From assembly GCA_000720995.1 (NCBI GenBank), contig JOEL01000010.1, positions 1 through 64,000 of the forward strand: a stretch of 64,000 bases of DNA, in the 5' to 3' direction. Position numbers and translations under genes: made by a program. This document shows positions 25,169 to 33,672 of this stretch, piece after piece. The number at the start of each line of letters is the position of its first letter. Within the stretch, counting starts at the first letter, position 1. The stretch comes from Streptomyces celluloflavus (GTDB lineage Bacteria; Actinomycetota; Actinomycetes; Streptomycetales; Streptomycetaceae). A model generated the notes under the pieces. It worked only from the letters and a program-made list of their open reading frames with translations. It was not told the origin of the DNA and made no database searches.

Positions 25169-25277
25169 GCAAGTCGGTTCGGGAAGATTCCGGAATCGGC
25201 TTCGCGGGCCGGTTCCGGGCCGGGTTGGTTCGGGGCGGTGCGCGGAGTGGTGTTCGGTGTGGAAGGAGACGGGTCGG

Positions 25278-25859
25278 ATGGTGCGTAACCCTGAGCGGCG
25301 TACGGCGTTGGTGGACGCCGCGATCGAGGTGCTGGCGCGGGACGGTGCGCGGGGGCTGACCTTCCGCGCCGTCGATGTGGCCGCGGGGGTGCCCAACGGC
25401 ACCGCGTCCAACTACTTCGCCAACCGGGACGCCCTGCTGGCGCAGGTCACCGGGCAGATCCACCAGCGGATCGCGCCCGACCCGGCGGAGGTCGCCGAGG
25501 TCATGAAGGCCCCGCCGAGCCGGGCGCTGGTGGTCGAGCTGATGGGGTGGATCAACCGCCGGGTGGCGGCGCAGCGCACCGGCTATCTGGCGATGCTGGA
25601 GCTGCGCCTGGAGGCGACGCGGCGGCCCGAGCTCCAGGAGGAGCTGACCCGGGCCATTCGCGAGACGCTCGACGACGACCTCCGCTTCCACGAGGAGGGC
25701 GGACTGCCGGGGGACCGTACCGCCGTGCTGCTGACCTATCTCGCGATGACCGGGCTGATGCTGGAGCAGCTGACGCTGCCGGGGGTGGTGCCGGCCGAGG
25801 AGACCGACGGGCTGATCGCCGCCCTGGTCGAGCGGACGATCGGGCCGTCGGAGGGGTAG
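25278..25859 (+). CDS. TetR-family regulator divergent from VOC gene
   Basis: A 193-residue TetR regulator. DNA-binding part: NPERRTALVDAAIEVLARDG, LTFRAVDVAAGVPNGTASNYFANRDALLAQV. The ligand domain carries LELRLEATRRPELQEEL, the pattern of TetR_C-type domains common in Streptomyces. GGAAGGAGA precedes ATG 25278. The divergent VOC protein is the likely target. Its stop is 12 bases from the stop of the convergent FMN reductase gene. Confidence 0.9.
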   Translation: MVRNPERRTALVDAAIEVLARDGARGLTFRAVDVAAGVPNGTASNYFANRDALLAQVTGQIHQRIAPDPAEVAEVMKAPPSRALVVELMGWINRRVAAQRTGYLAMLELRLEATRRPELQEELTRAIRETLDDDLRFHEEGGLPGDRTAVLLTYLAMTGLMLEQLTLPGVVPAEETDGLIAALVERTIGPSEG

Positions 25860-25870
25860 CGGGCGGGGCG

Positions 25871-26437
25871 TTACGCGCCGTAGGGGCGGGCCGCGCGGGC
25901 GTCGCGGAGGGCCAGCGCCCACCAGCCGAGCTGGTGGAGCAGGGCGTCGGCGGCCTGGTGCGCGGGGGCGGGGTCGTGCAGCCGGCCGTCGTCGTCGAAG
26001 AGGTTCCCGGCGAGGGCGAAGCTCACCGTTTCGCGCACCGTCATCGCGTGCAACTCGGCGAATACGAGGCGCAGTTGCTCGACGGCGCGCAGCCCGCCGG
26101 AGATCCCGCCGTACGAGACGAAGCCCACCGGCTTGGCCTGCCACTGCGCGCGCAGCAGGTCGATCGCGTGCTTGAGCGGGGCCGGGAACGAGTGGTTGTA
26201 CTCCGGGGTGATCACGACGAACGCGTCCGCCGCCGCGACACGTTCGGCGAAGGCGTCGTACTCCTCGCTGCCGTACCGGAGTTCGTACGGACGGATGGTG
26301 TCCAGGTCGATGACATCGACGTCGATGTCCCGGTGGTTCGCGGTGTGCCGGGTGAACCAGTCCGTGACGACCGGTGCGAACCGGCCCTCCCGGGTGCTGC
26401 CGACGATCACTGCGAGGGTGTAGCGGTGCTCGGACAT
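25871..26437 (-). CDS. NADPH-dependent FMN reductase, SoxR-regulon type
   Basis: A 188-residue flavodoxin-fold reductase. The FMN-phosphate loop is GSTREGR (residues 13-19) and the isoalloxazine loop is TPEYNHSFPAPLKHAIDLL with SYGGISGG; these define the NADPH-dependent FMN reductase/azoreductase-like family, which reduces flavins, quinones or azo compounds. The upstream region has a MerR/SoxR-type promoter, and a reductase of this family is among the few SoxR targets in S. coelicolor, where SoxR responds to redox-active antibiotics such as actinorhodin. I infer the same role here. The gene stands alone. Confidence 0.92.
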   Translation of the reverse strand: MSEHRYTLAVIVGSTREGRFAPVVTDWFTRHTANHRDIDVDVIDLDTIRPYELRYGSEEYDAFAERVAAADAFVVITPEYNHSFPAPLKHAIDLLRAQWQAKPVGFVSYGGISGGLRAVEQLRLVFAELHAMTVRETVSFALAGNLFDDDGRLHDPAPAHQAADALLHQLGWWALALRDARAARPYGA

Positions 26438-26573
26438 CGGGGGCCCTTCGTGGCGTGCGCGCGGGACCGCGTGCGGGGGTGGCCGCGGACGCGCCTCGGT
26501 GGGCGCGCCGGTGGCCGGGCACGGGGTGCGGGTGCGCGGCTGCGGGTGAGCGGCGGTGTTGCCGTCGACGCCG

Positions 26574-26604
26574 ACGCTAAGACCTCAAGTTTTGTTGAGG
26601 TCAA
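26574..26604 (-). promoter_or_regulatory. SoxR-type operator/promoter for the FMN reductase
   Basis: The palindrome GACCTCAA-N6-TTGAGGTC (26581-26602) lies between TTGACC (-35, minus strand 26604-26599) and TAGCGT (-10, 26579-26574), with a 19-base spacer, the elongated spacing characteristic of MerR-family promoters. CCTCAA/TTGAGG is the SoxR box sequence. Confidence 0.88.
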
Positions 26605-26658
26605 GCGTCCGTCGTATGTCGTCCGTCGTCCGCCGTATGCCGGGGGCCCTGCCGTCGG

Positions 26659-27090
26659 TCACTCGGCGCCGAAGAGCACCAGCAACTCCGTCTTCTGGAA
26701 CATCCGGGCGGTGTCGACCGCCGACGGCGTCCCCGCCGTCGGGTCCGCGCCGTGGGCGAGCAGGACCCGGATGACCTCGTCCTCACCCTTGAAGACCGCG
26801 CCGGCGAGCGGTGTCTGGCCCCGGTCGTTGGCGCGGTCGGCGTCGCCGCCGCGCCGCAGCAACGCCTCCACGGTGGCGGCGTGGCCGTGATAGGCGGCGA
26901 GCATCACCAGGGAGTCACCGCTGTCGTTCGTCAGGTTGGCGGGCACGCCCGCGTCGACGTACGCGGCGACGGTGTCGGTGTCGCCGTGCCGCGCCAGGTC
27001 GAACACCTTGGCCGCGAGCTGCAGCACCTCGGGGTCGTGTGCGTGCTCGATCGCCTCGGGCCCCTGCGGCTCGCTCTTCGCATCGCTCAT
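26659..27090 (-). CDS. Ankyrin-repeat protein
   Basis: A 143-residue soluble protein with three to four ankyrin repeats: FDLARHGDTDTVAAYVDAGV, DSLVMLAAYHGHAATVEALL, TPLAGAVFKGEDEVIRVLL, and a capping helix. ATG 27090 is nine bases after GGAGG; codons before it in the open frame are not protein-like. Short ankyrin proteins like this act as protein-protein adaptors and in several bacteria are found next to catalase genes, but no catalase is here. Partner unknown. Confidence 0.88.
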   Translation of the reverse strand: MSDAKSEPQGPEAIEHAHDPEVLQLAAKVFDLARHGDTDTVAAYVDAGVPANLTNDSGDSLVMLAAYHGHAATVEALLRRGGDADRANDRGQTPLAGAVFKGEDEVIRVLLAHGADPTAGTPSAVDTARMFQKTELLVLFGAE

Positions 27091-27288
27091 GGTCGCCGGC
27101 CTCCTGCTGTGATGGGTGGGACGTGGTGTGCCGTGGGTGGTGCACGGTGTCGTCGCCACCTTATGCAGGCCATGGCCGCGGAGCACGGTGCGCGGCGAGG
27201 GATGGCCGGTGTCTGTCGGAGCGTGCCGGAGCGGTGGTGATCGGTGGGCTGCCACTCGGCTCGGGAGGGGCGTTCGCCGGGTGGGCGG

Positions 27289-27329
27289 GGCCGGCGGGGG
27301 GTACCGGGGCGGGTACCTCCCCGCCGGCC
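27289..27329 (-). terminator. Hairpin after the Eis-like gene
   Basis: Long stem GGCCGGCGGGG... / ...CCCCGCCGGCC with inner GGTACC pairing and one bulge, about 55 bases after the stop of the leftward Eis-like gene. Confidence 0.75.
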
Positions 27330-27382
27330 GTCCGGCGGGGCATCCGTAAGCGTGTGTACCGGCACCCGTACCGCCCGCGCCC

Positions 27383-28624
27383 TCAGAAGATGTCCGGGCA
27401 CCACGGGCGTCGTGCGGTGTGCAGCAGGGTGTCGGCGGTGCGGAGGGCGCCGGGGCGTTCCTCGTGGACGCGGCCCAGTGCGGCCAGGCGGGAGGCGGGG
27501 GTGTCGCCCAGATAGAGGGTGGCCAACTCGCCCACGTCCAGGGTGAGATCGGCGGAGCGGGTGGTGGGGGCGCAGGTGGCGCCGTCCGGTCCGGCGTCGA
27601 GCAGGAAGCGGCCGCCGGCCAGCCCCGCCCGGTCCTCGACCTCCAGGACGAGCGAGTCGGACACCGGATAGGTACGGGCCGCCAGGAGGCGCGGTACGTC
27701 CAGCGGGCGCAGCCAGAGATAGTCGGCGTGTTCCTGGACGGCCGCCGCCCGCGGGTCGCCCAGATGGTGCGGGAGCAGATCGTCGGGGGCGCGGCGGCCG
27801 GTGTCGACGTGCAGCACCCAGTCGATGGAGCACAGGAAGCGCCACAGGGCGCGCTCGGCGGCAGGCGTGGTGGAGATCAGCCGGTGGACCTGCGCGGTGT
27901 TCTGCGGCTGCTTGGCCTCCCAGCGGTCCTTGATGACGTAGTCGGCCAGCCCCTCGACCTCGCCCGAGGGGGAGCGGTAGACGACGTGCTGGCGCTCCGG
28001 CGACGGCTGGTTGGGGAAGCGGACGAGGCCGGTGGCCCGCTCCCACCACTGGCCGGGACGGGAGACCGCGCCCGGCGTCAGGGCGCGGAACCGGTCGTGC
28101 AGCGCCGGGCCGAGCGCGCAGACCTCCTCGGGGGAGGCGAAGTCGATCCGGCCGCCGCTCTCCGGGCCGGCGTGGCGGGGATCGATCCCGGCCCGGCGGA
28201 CGTCGATCCGCCAGGAGGTGGTCCACGTCGCCGGGCCGTAGCCGAACCGCCCGTAGATCGGGTACTCGGCGGCGATGAGGGAGGAGACCGCGTCGCCGCG
28301 CTCCTTGGCGGCCCGCAGATCGCGCTCCATCATCCGGCTGAGCACGCCGCGCCGCCGGTGGGTGGGGGAGACGGTCACGTTCGAGACGGCGTCCGAGACC
28401 AGCCGCGCGCCGCCCACCACCGTCAGCTCCTGGGCGAAGCTGCGGAAGGTGGCGACGCAGCGGCCGCGGTCGAACGCCCCCTGGGTCCGCGCCGGCTCGT
28501 AGTCCGCGCGGCGGTGGGCGATCTCCTCCGCGGAGACCACCGGCGGGCGCAGCAGCCCCGTCGACAGGGCAAGAATCCAGCCGGGTATGTCGTCGTCGTG
28601 CACGGTACGGATCTCAAGGCTCAT
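27383..28624 (-). CDS. Eis-family GNAT N-acetyltransferase
   Basis: A 413-residue protein of the Eis (enhanced intracellular survival) family: two GNAT-type domains followed by a sterol-carrier-like C-terminal domain. Acetyl-CoA loop residues are in [20 protein letters not shown] (about residues 80-100); [15 protein letters not shown] is the following strand/loop typical of Eis. The mycobacterial enzyme acetylates multiple amines of aminoglycosides and lysines; Streptomyces relatives vary in substrate. ATG 28624 is six bases after a -10-like TACCGT, so leaderless; the open frame upstream is not protein-like. Ends at a strong hairpin. Confidence 0.92.
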   Translation of the reverse strand: MSLEIRTVHDDDIPGWILALSTGLLRPPVVSAEEIAHRRADYEPARTQGAFDRGRCVATFRSFAQELTVVGGARLVSDAVSNVTVSPTHRRRGVLSRMMERDLRAAKERGDAVSSLIAAEYPIYGRFGYGPATWTTSWRIDVRRAGIDPRHAGPESGGRIDFASPEEVCALGPALHDRFRALTPGAVSRPGQWWERATGLVRFPNQPSPERQHVVYRSPSGEVEGLADYVIKDRWEAKQPQNTAQVHRLISTTPAAERALWRFLCSIDWVLHVDTGRRAPDDLLPHHLGDPRAAAVQEHADYLWLRPLDVPRLLAARTYPVSDSLVLEVEDRAGLAGGRFLLDAGPDGATCAPTTRSADLTLDVGELATLYLGDTPASRLAALGRVHEERPGALRTADTLLHTARRPWCPDIF

Positions 28625-28684
28625 CTCCGTACGGTATCCGGCCAACTGACGGTCCGTCGTGGTGTTTTCAGCGCTCCGAGACCT

Positions 28685-28705
28685 GCTCCGAGCCCCGCTC
28701 GGAGC
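28685..28705 (-). terminator. Hairpin after asparaginase gene
   Basis: GCTCCGAG-CCCCG-CTCGGAGC, an 8-bp perfect stem 29 bases past the asparaginase stop (leftward). Confidence 0.65.
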
Positions 28706-28733
28706 GGTACCGGAACGCCGTCCGGCGCGGTGG

Positions 28734-29738
28734 TCAGAACACCGCGCGGATCTCGCCGACCCGTTCGGCGCCACCCGTCAGCGGGGCGTCCTCGATCCTG
28801 GACAGGACGGGGGAGTCGATCCCCATCGTGCGCAGGACGCGGCCCAGGACCGGGCCGAGGGCGCGGGTCGCCCCGTCATCGATCTTGAAGGCCAGCGCCC
28901 GGCCGTCCGGCAGCGCCAGCGCCTGTACGGCCTCGGCGCCCATCTTCGACAGGGTGCCGGGCAGCTCCCGCATCAGCCAGGTGTCGGGGCGGCGGGTACC
29001 GGCGACGTACTCGGGGTGGGCGCGCATCGCGTCCGCGACCCGCCGCTCCGGCGTGCCGGGCGCCGCCAGGACGAAGTGCCGGAAGGCGCGGGCGAGACCG
29101 GTCAGCGACAGCGACATCAGGGGCGCCCCGCAGCCGTCCGTACCGATGTGCGCGACCTCCTCGCCACTCGCCGTGCGGACGTCCTCCAGGACCAGCCGCT
29201 GGAGCGGGTGGTCCCGGTCGAGATAGGAGTCGAGCGGCCAGCCGTTGCGGGCACAGGCGGCCAGCATGGCGGTGTGCTTGCCGGAGCAGTTCATCGCGAG
29301 CCGGTCGCGGACCTGGCCGGACGCCAGGTAGCGCTCCGCCTCCTGCGGGTCCAGCGGCAGGTCGGGCGGTGTCTGGAGCCGGTCGGCGGGCAGCCCGAAC
29401 TCGTCCAGCATGGTCCGTACGAGAGCGAGGTGGAAGGGCTCACCGGAGTGGCTCGCGGCGGCCAGCGCCAGCCGTTCGCCGGACAGCTCCAGGCCCGCCC
29501 GCAGCACGGCCGACGCCTGCATCGGCTTGTTCGCCGACCGGGGGAAGACCGGGGCGGTGATGTCGCCCAGCGCCCGCTCCACGGAGCCGTCGGCCGCCAG
29601 CACCACCAGCGAGCCGCGGTGCCGCCCCTCGACGAAGCCGGACCGGACGACCTCGGCGAGAACGGGGGACGCCGCGGGGGCCGGGGCGGGCGGGGCGGCG
29701 TCCTGGGACGGCTCGGGTATCGGGGTGGGCGAGGTCAT
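28734..29738 (-). CDS. L-asparaginase, ReAV-like (class 3) family
   Basis: A 334-residue cytoplasmic amidohydrolase of the asparaginase II/COG4448 family, unrelated to E. coli AnsA/AnsB. After a Pro/Ala-rich start of 25 residues, the family's catalytic pattern is in place: Ser68-x-x-Lys71 in PRSANKP and Cys151-x-x-Lys154 in NCSGKH, matching the Ser-Lys and Cys-Lys pairs of the Rhizobium etli ReAV enzyme; GTDGCGAP and DDGATRA are also conserved. It hydrolyses asparagine to aspartate and ammonia. Adjacent to rsiG on the same strand, 47 bases downstream of it. Confidence 0.92.
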   Translation of the reverse strand: MTSPTPIPEPSQDAAPPAPAPAASPVLAEVVRSGFVEGRHRGSLVVLAADGSVERALGDITAPVFPRSANKPMQASAVLRAGLELSGERLALAAASHSGEPFHLALVRTMLDEFGLPADRLQTPPDLPLDPQEAERYLASGQVRDRLAMNCSGKHTAMLAACARNGWPLDSYLDRDHPLQRLVLEDVRTASGEEVAHIGTDGCGAPLMSLSLTGLARAFRHFVLAAPGTPERRVADAMRAHPEYVAGTRRPDTWLMRELPGTLSKMGAEAVQALALPDGRALAFKIDDGATRALGPVLGRVLRTMGIDSPVLSRIEDAPLTGGAERVGEIRAVF

Positions 29739-29785
29739 CGGCGGCCTTCCGGGATCCTGACCCGGCCCCGAGAGCTTGTGGCAGG

Positions 29786-30454
29786 TCAGGACAGCAGGTC
29801 GTCTACTTGTGCTTCGCCTTCACGGTACCTGCGGGCAATCTCGCCGCTGCAATCGTCGGCCGTCCGCTGCAGGGACTGACGGCGCTGGGAGACCTGCCGT
29901 TCGTAGCGGATCAGCCGGCGCATCGCGTCGTGCAGTTCCCGGTCCGTACGGGCGGTGAGATCGGAGAGCTCGACATCGCCGAGCATCTCCTCGGCCAGCT
30001 TGCGGTACTCCGCGCTCTGCGGCGTCCCGAGCGTCACATGCCGGGCCGAGGAACGGTGCCGCGACGGCAGGTCCGTCAGGATCTCCGGCAGGCGGTCCAG
30101 CAGGGGCGTGAGCGGGGTCGCGCGGCGGGCGGTCTCGGCCCGCAGAATGTCGATCCGGCCCTGGAGCAGCCGCCGCAGATAGCTCAGATCGGCCTCCTCC
30201 CGCTGGGAGTCACGCCGCACCATCCGCAGCTCGGGCAGGTCCAGACCGGACAGATCGGGGTGTGCGGCCGGGCGGCTGCCGTCGCGTTGCTGCGGCGGGC
30301 GGGGGGGCCGCGCCTGGCCTGCCTGGGGCATGGAGCCATCCTCGGTGCGGGCGGGCTCGACGCGAGCCGCTGTCGTGGTCGTCGTACGGGCGGCCGGCGC
30401 CGTACGGGCGGGTGGTACGGGACCGGGTGTCTGCCCGGATCCGGCAGTGCTCAT
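29786..30454 (-). CDS. rsiG: RsiG, c-di-GMP-dependent anti-sigma factor of WhiG
   Basis: A 222-residue protein with a disordered first 65 residues and a helical C-terminal half. Both copies of the RsiG c-di-GMP signature E(X)3S(X)2R(X)3Q(X)3D are perfect: Glu87-Ser91-Arg94-Gln98-Asp102 and Glu185-Ser189-Arg192-Gln196-Asp200. LSGLDLPELRMVRRDSQREEADLSYL is read across residues 68-93. In S. venezuelae RsiG binds a c-di-GMP dimer on this coiled coil and then sequesters WhiG, delaying spore formation. ATG 30454 follows GGGGACGGAACG. The product is cytoplasmic. This gene links the window to control of sporulation. Confidence 0.94.
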   Translation of the reverse strand: MSTAGSGQTPGPVPPARTAPAARTTTTTAARVEPARTEDGSMPQAGQARPPRPPQQRDGSRPAAHPDLSGLDLPELRMVRRDSQREEADLSYLRRLLQGRIDILRAETARRATPLTPLLDRLPEILTDLPSRHRSSARHVTLGTPQSAEYRKLAEEMLGDVELSDLTARTDRELHDAMRRLIRYERQVSQRRQSLQRTADDCSGEIARRYREGEAQVDDLLS

Positions 30455-30629
30455 GAGTCGTTCCGTCCCCTCGTCCGGTGCGGCATCCAGGGCATGTTGT
30501 CCGTGAAACGCACCGGGTGCACGCATCGTGCCACTCTGGGCGGTCCGCGCGCAGTGCGATGGCACCCGAACGGCCCCTGCGGGGGTACTGCTGTCCGGGT
30601 GCTGTCCGCCGCCCGGCATGATGGCCGGT

Positions 30630-31055
30630 ATGCGAGCTGTGGTGCAGAGGGTGGACGGCGCACGCGTCGAGGTGGCGGGCGCGACGGTCGGCGAGATCGT
30701 CGGCGAGGGGCTGTGCGTGCTGGTGGGGGTCACCCACGGCGACACCGCGCAGCAGGCCGCGCAGCTCGCCCGCAAGCTGTGGTCGGTGCGCATCCTCCAG
30801 GGCGAGAAGTCCTGCTCGGACACCGGGGCGCCACTGCTGGTGATCAGCCAGTTCACTCTCTACGGTGACGCCCGCAAGGGCCGCCGCCCCACCTGGAACG
30901 CGGCGGCCCCCGGCCCGGTCGCGGAGCCGCTGGTCGACGAGGTCGTCGCGCAGCTGCGGGCGCTCGGCGCCCGGGTGGAGACCGGGCGGTTCGGCGCCGA
31001 GATGAAGGTGTCGCTGACGAACGACGGGCCGTTCACGGTGCTCGTGGAGGTGTGA
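30630..31055 (+). CDS. dtd: D-aminoacyl-tRNA deacylase
   Basis: A 141-residue homodimeric enzyme that removes D-amino acids (and glycine) mischarged onto tRNA. Both signature motifs are visible: SQFTLYGD in the middle and NDGPFTV near the end, whose Gly-cis-Pro enters the partner's active site. The start MRAVVQRV is the family's usual N-terminus. A -10-like CATGAT lies seven bases before ATG 30630, so leaderless translation is possible. Divergent from rsiG, convergent with ygfZ through a terminator. Confidence 0.96.
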   Translation: MRAVVQRVDGARVEVAGATVGEIVGEGLCVLVGVTHGDTAQQAAQLARKLWSVRILQGEKSCSDTGAPLLVISQFTLYGDARKGRRPTWNAAAPGPVAEPLVDEVVAQLRALGARVETGRFGAEMKVSLTNDGPFTVLVEV

Positions 31056-31090
31056 GACGGGCCGGCTCCGATGGTGGGGGCCGGCCCGTC
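31056..31090. terminator. Bidirectional terminator between dtd and ygfZ
   Basis: GACGGGCCGGC / GCCGGCCCGTC, 11-bp perfect stem starting at the base after the dtd stop codon, 13-base loop. Confidence 0.85.
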
Positions 31091-31111
31091 CGTGGTCCTC
31101 CGGACGCCGCG

Positions 31112-32092
31112 CTACGGCTCGACCACGACCTCCTGCGCCGCCGCCGTACCGGCCGCGCTGAGCTCCGCGTCCACCGGCACATTGCGCTTGACCAGGGCCA
31201 GCGCGATGGGGCCCAGTTCGTGGTGGCGGGCCGAGGTGGTGATGAAGCCGAGCTGCCGGCCCTCCTCGCCGTCCGCGGCCAGCCGGACGGGCGTACCGTG
31301 CGGCGGCAGGTGCACCTCGCTGCCGTCCAGGTGCAGGAAGACCAGCCGGCGCGGCGGTTTGCCCAGGTTCTGCACCCGGGCGACCGTCTCCTGGCCGCGG
31401 TAGCAGCCCTTCTGGAGGTGCACGGCGGTGCCGATCCAGCCCAGCTCGTGCGGGATGGTGCGGTGGTCGGTCTCCATGCCCAGCCGCGGACGGTGCGCCT
31501 CGACGCGGAGCGCCTCCAGGGCCAGTACGCCGATCGCCGGGCCGTGCGCCGCGGCGAACGGTTCCAGCTCGCCGCGCGGCAGGAAGAGCTCACGGCCGTA
31601 CGCGGTCTCGCGCACGACGGTGCGCTCCGGCACCTCGGCGATGGAGCCGGCCGGGAGGTACACCACCGCGAACTCGTCGGTGCGGTCGGCGGCCTCGACG
31701 CGGTAGAAGAACTTCATGCTCTCCAGATAGGCGATCAGCGCCTCCTGGGTGCCCGGTTCGGCGTGCAGCCAGGTCGTCTCGCCGTCGTCGACGAGATAGA
31801 GCGCGTGCTCGACATGGCCGTGCGCGGAGAGGATCAGCGCCTCGGTCGCCACGCCCGGCGCGAGATCGCTGACGTGCTGGGTGAGCAGCAGATGCAGCCA
31901 GCTCAGCCGCTCGGGGCCGGTGACGGTGACCACGCCGCGGTGCGAGAGGTCCACGAAACCGGAGCCGTCGGCGAGGGCGCGTTGCTCCCGGAAGAGATCG
32001 CCGTAGTGCGCGGCGACGCCTTCGTCGGGGGCCTCGGCGGGGACGGCGCCGGGCAGCGACAGCAGCGGGCTGACTTTCGAATGTCGCAGCAT
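31112..32092 (-). CDS. ygfZ: YgfZ/GcvT-like folate-binding Fe-S maintenance protein
   Basis: A 326-residue member of the COG0354 family. The signature KGCYRGQE is at residues 228-235 with the conserved Cys230; GVVTVTGPERLSWLH and FLPRG are other family positions. YgfZ proteins bind tetrahydrofolate and help to repair or assemble some Fe-S enzymes. The ATG start fits the family N-terminus. Stop-to-start gap with the upstream nur gene is 20 bases, so co-transcription with nur is likely, but a functional tie is not obvious. Confidence 0.93.
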   Translation of the reverse strand: MLRHSKVSPLLSLPGAVPAEAPDEGVAAHYGDLFREQRALADGSGFVDLSHRGVVTVTGPERLSWLHLLLTQHVSDLAPGVATEALILSAHGHVEHALYLVDDGETTWLHAEPGTQEALIAYLESMKFFYRVEAADRTDEFAVVYLPAGSIAEVPERTVVRETAYGRELFLPRGELEPFAAAHGPAIGVLALEALRVEAHRPRLGMETDHRTIPHELGWIGTAVHLQKGCYRGQETVARVQNLGKPPRRLVFLHLDGSEVHLPPHGTPVRLAADGEEGRQLGFITTSARHHELGPIALALVKRNVPVDAELSAAGTAAAQEVVVEP

Positions 32093-32112
32093 GCTGCCAG
32101 CCTACGACCCGG

Positions 32113-32550
32113 CTACGGCTCGCTCCGCCCGGCCTTGGCGGTGCAGGCCGCACAGCGGCCGAAGATGGCGAAATGCTTCATGTCCGTGTCGAAGCCGAAC
32201 CGTTCGCGCAGCTGCGCCGTGAACGGCTCGACCACCGACAGGTCCGCCTCGATGACGTCCGTGCAGTCCCGGCACACCATGTGGATGTGGTGGTGGCGGT
32301 CGGCGAGGTGGTACGTCGGCGCGCCGTGTCCCAGGTGCGCGTGGCTGACCAGGCCGAGCTCCTCCAGCAGCTCCAGGGTGCGGTAGACGGTGGAGATGTT
32401 CACGCCGCCCGCCGTCTTGCGCACCTCGGTGAGGATGTCGTCGGGGGTGGCGTGTTCCAGCCTGTCCACAGCCTCCAGGACGAGCTGGCGCTGCGGAGTC
32501 AGGCGGTACCCGCGCCTGCGGAGGTCGCTCTGCCAGTCGGTGCTCACCAC
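32113..32550 (-). CDS. nur: Nur, nickel-responsive Fur-family repressor
   Basis: A 145-residue Fur-family regulator, almost certainly Nur of Streptomyces (SCO4179 in S. coelicolor), which represses nickel uptake and the Fe-superoxide dismutase gene when nickel is present. N-terminal winged helix: RRRGYRLTPQRQLVLEAVDR, NISTVYRTLELLEELGLV; then the His-rich metal site HLADRHHHIHMVCRDC and MKHFAIFGRCAAC. Starts with tandem GTG codons; GTG 32550 is six bases after TACACT, so the message is probably leaderless. It lies 46 bases downstream of a BtuFDC-type transporter. Confidence 0.95.
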   Translation of the reverse strand: MVSTDWQSDLRRRGYRLTPQRQLVLEAVDRLEHATPDDILTEVRKTAGGVNISTVYRTLELLEELGLVSHAHLGHGAPTYHLADRHHHIHMVCRDCTDVIEADLSVVEPFTAQLRERFGFDTDMKHFAIFGRCAACTAKAGRSEP

Positions 32551-32556
32551 ACAGTC

Positions 32557-32562
32557 AGTGTA
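32557..32562 (-). promoter_or_regulatory. -10 element for leaderless nur
   Basis: On the minus strand TACACT ends six bases before the GTG at 32550. Confidence 0.6.
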
Positions 32563-32596
32563 GGAGGGCGGCGGACGGGCGGGTATCTCCGCGGCG

Positions 32597-33661
32597 TCAC
32601 CCGGTGTGTACACCGCGGAGATAACGGGCGAGATCGGTGATCGCGGCCGGGTTGCGGGGGCTCTCGACGAGGTCGGCGTAGTCCATGACGTAGATCCGGT
32701 CGTGCTTGATCGCCGAGACGTTGGCGAGCGGCGGATAGGACTTCAGGAACGCCTTCTTCTGGTCGGCGGAGGTGTCGCCGTAGTTGTTGATCACGATGAC
32801 GTCCGGGTCGCGGGCGACGACGGTCTCCCAGCCGACCGTCACCCAGGAGTCCTTGAGGTCCTTCATGATGTGGTCGCCGCCGGCCTTGGTGATGATGTCG
32901 TGCGGGCCGGCGTACTCCCCCGCGGTCAGCGGCTTGTCGCGGCCGTCGTCGTAGAGGAAGACGGAGGGCCGGTCGGCCGGTGCGGGCGCCTTGGCCTGGG
33001 CGTCGGCGACCTGCCGCCGGTACTTCTCGACCAGGGCGGTGGCGCGGTCCTCGACGTCGAAGATCTTCCCGAGCGTCGTCAGGTCGGTGTAGAGCGCCTC
33101 CAGCGGCGGCATGACGCCGCGGGCGCTGCCGTTCGGGCCCTTGCGGCAGGACTCGGTCAGTACGTAGCTGCCGATGCCGAGCTTCTTGAGGGAGGCGGGG
33201 GTCAGCGCGTTGTCCTCGCCGAAGCCGTAGTTCCAGCCCGCGAAGACCAGATCGGCCTTGGCGTCCAGGGCCATCTCCTTGGTGATCGCCTTCTTGGAGA
33301 GCCAGGGGACCTTGTTGTACGCGGCCTTCCAGGGCACCGCGTCGATGTCGCCCTTGTCGTCGGGCATCACATAGCCCGCCATCCGGTTCTCCAGGCCGAG
33401 CGCGAACATGATCTCGGTGATGCCGACATCGTTGGTGACCACCCGCTGCGGGGCCTTGTCGTACGTGGTGCGGGTGCCGCAGTTCTCGATGGTGACGGGG
33501 TAGTGGCCGGTGGGAGCGGCGGAGCTCTTGCCGTCCTTGTCGCCCTTGCCGTTCTCGCCGTCGGCGGATATCTGCGCGCCGCAGCCGGTGGCGGTGAGCG
33601 CCAGGGTGAGGGCCAGCGGGGCGGCGTAGCGGCGGGCGGTACGGCGGGGGGCCGGGAGCAT
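32597..33661 (-). CDS. btuF: Substrate-binding lipoprotein of a BtuF-type importer
   Basis: A 354-residue class III solute-binding lipoprotein with lipobox TATGC. The mature part has the two-lobe pattern of BtuF/FhuD proteins: APQRVVTNDVGITEIMFALGL, PWLSKKAITKEMALDAKADLVF, a long helix with TTLGKIFDVEDRATALVEKY, and GGDHIMKD / DPDVIVINNY. Such proteins bind cobalamin, ferric siderophores or haem. The riboswitch at the head of the operon argues for cobalamin or a precursor. ATG 33661 has GAGGA eight bases before it; a GTG at 33676 overlapping the ATPase stop is an alternative. Confidence 0.85.
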   Translation of the reverse strand: MLPAPRRTARRYAAPLALTLALTATGCGAQISADGENGKGDKDGKSSAAPTGHYPVTIENCGTRTTYDKAPQRVVTNDVGITEIMFALGLENRMAGYVMPDDKGDIDAVPWKAAYNKVPWLSKKAITKEMALDAKADLVFAGWNYGFGEDNALTPASLKKLGIGSYVLTESCRKGPNGSARGVMPPLEALYTDLTTLGKIFDVEDRATALVEKYRRQVADAQAKAPAPADRPSVFLYDDGRDKPLTAGEYAGPHDIITKAGGDHIMKDLKDSWVTVGWETVVARDPDVIVINNYGDTSADQKKAFLKSYPPLANVSAIKHDRIYVMDYADLVESPRNPAAITDLARYLRGVHTG

Positions 33662-33672
33662 GGGGCGGGTCC

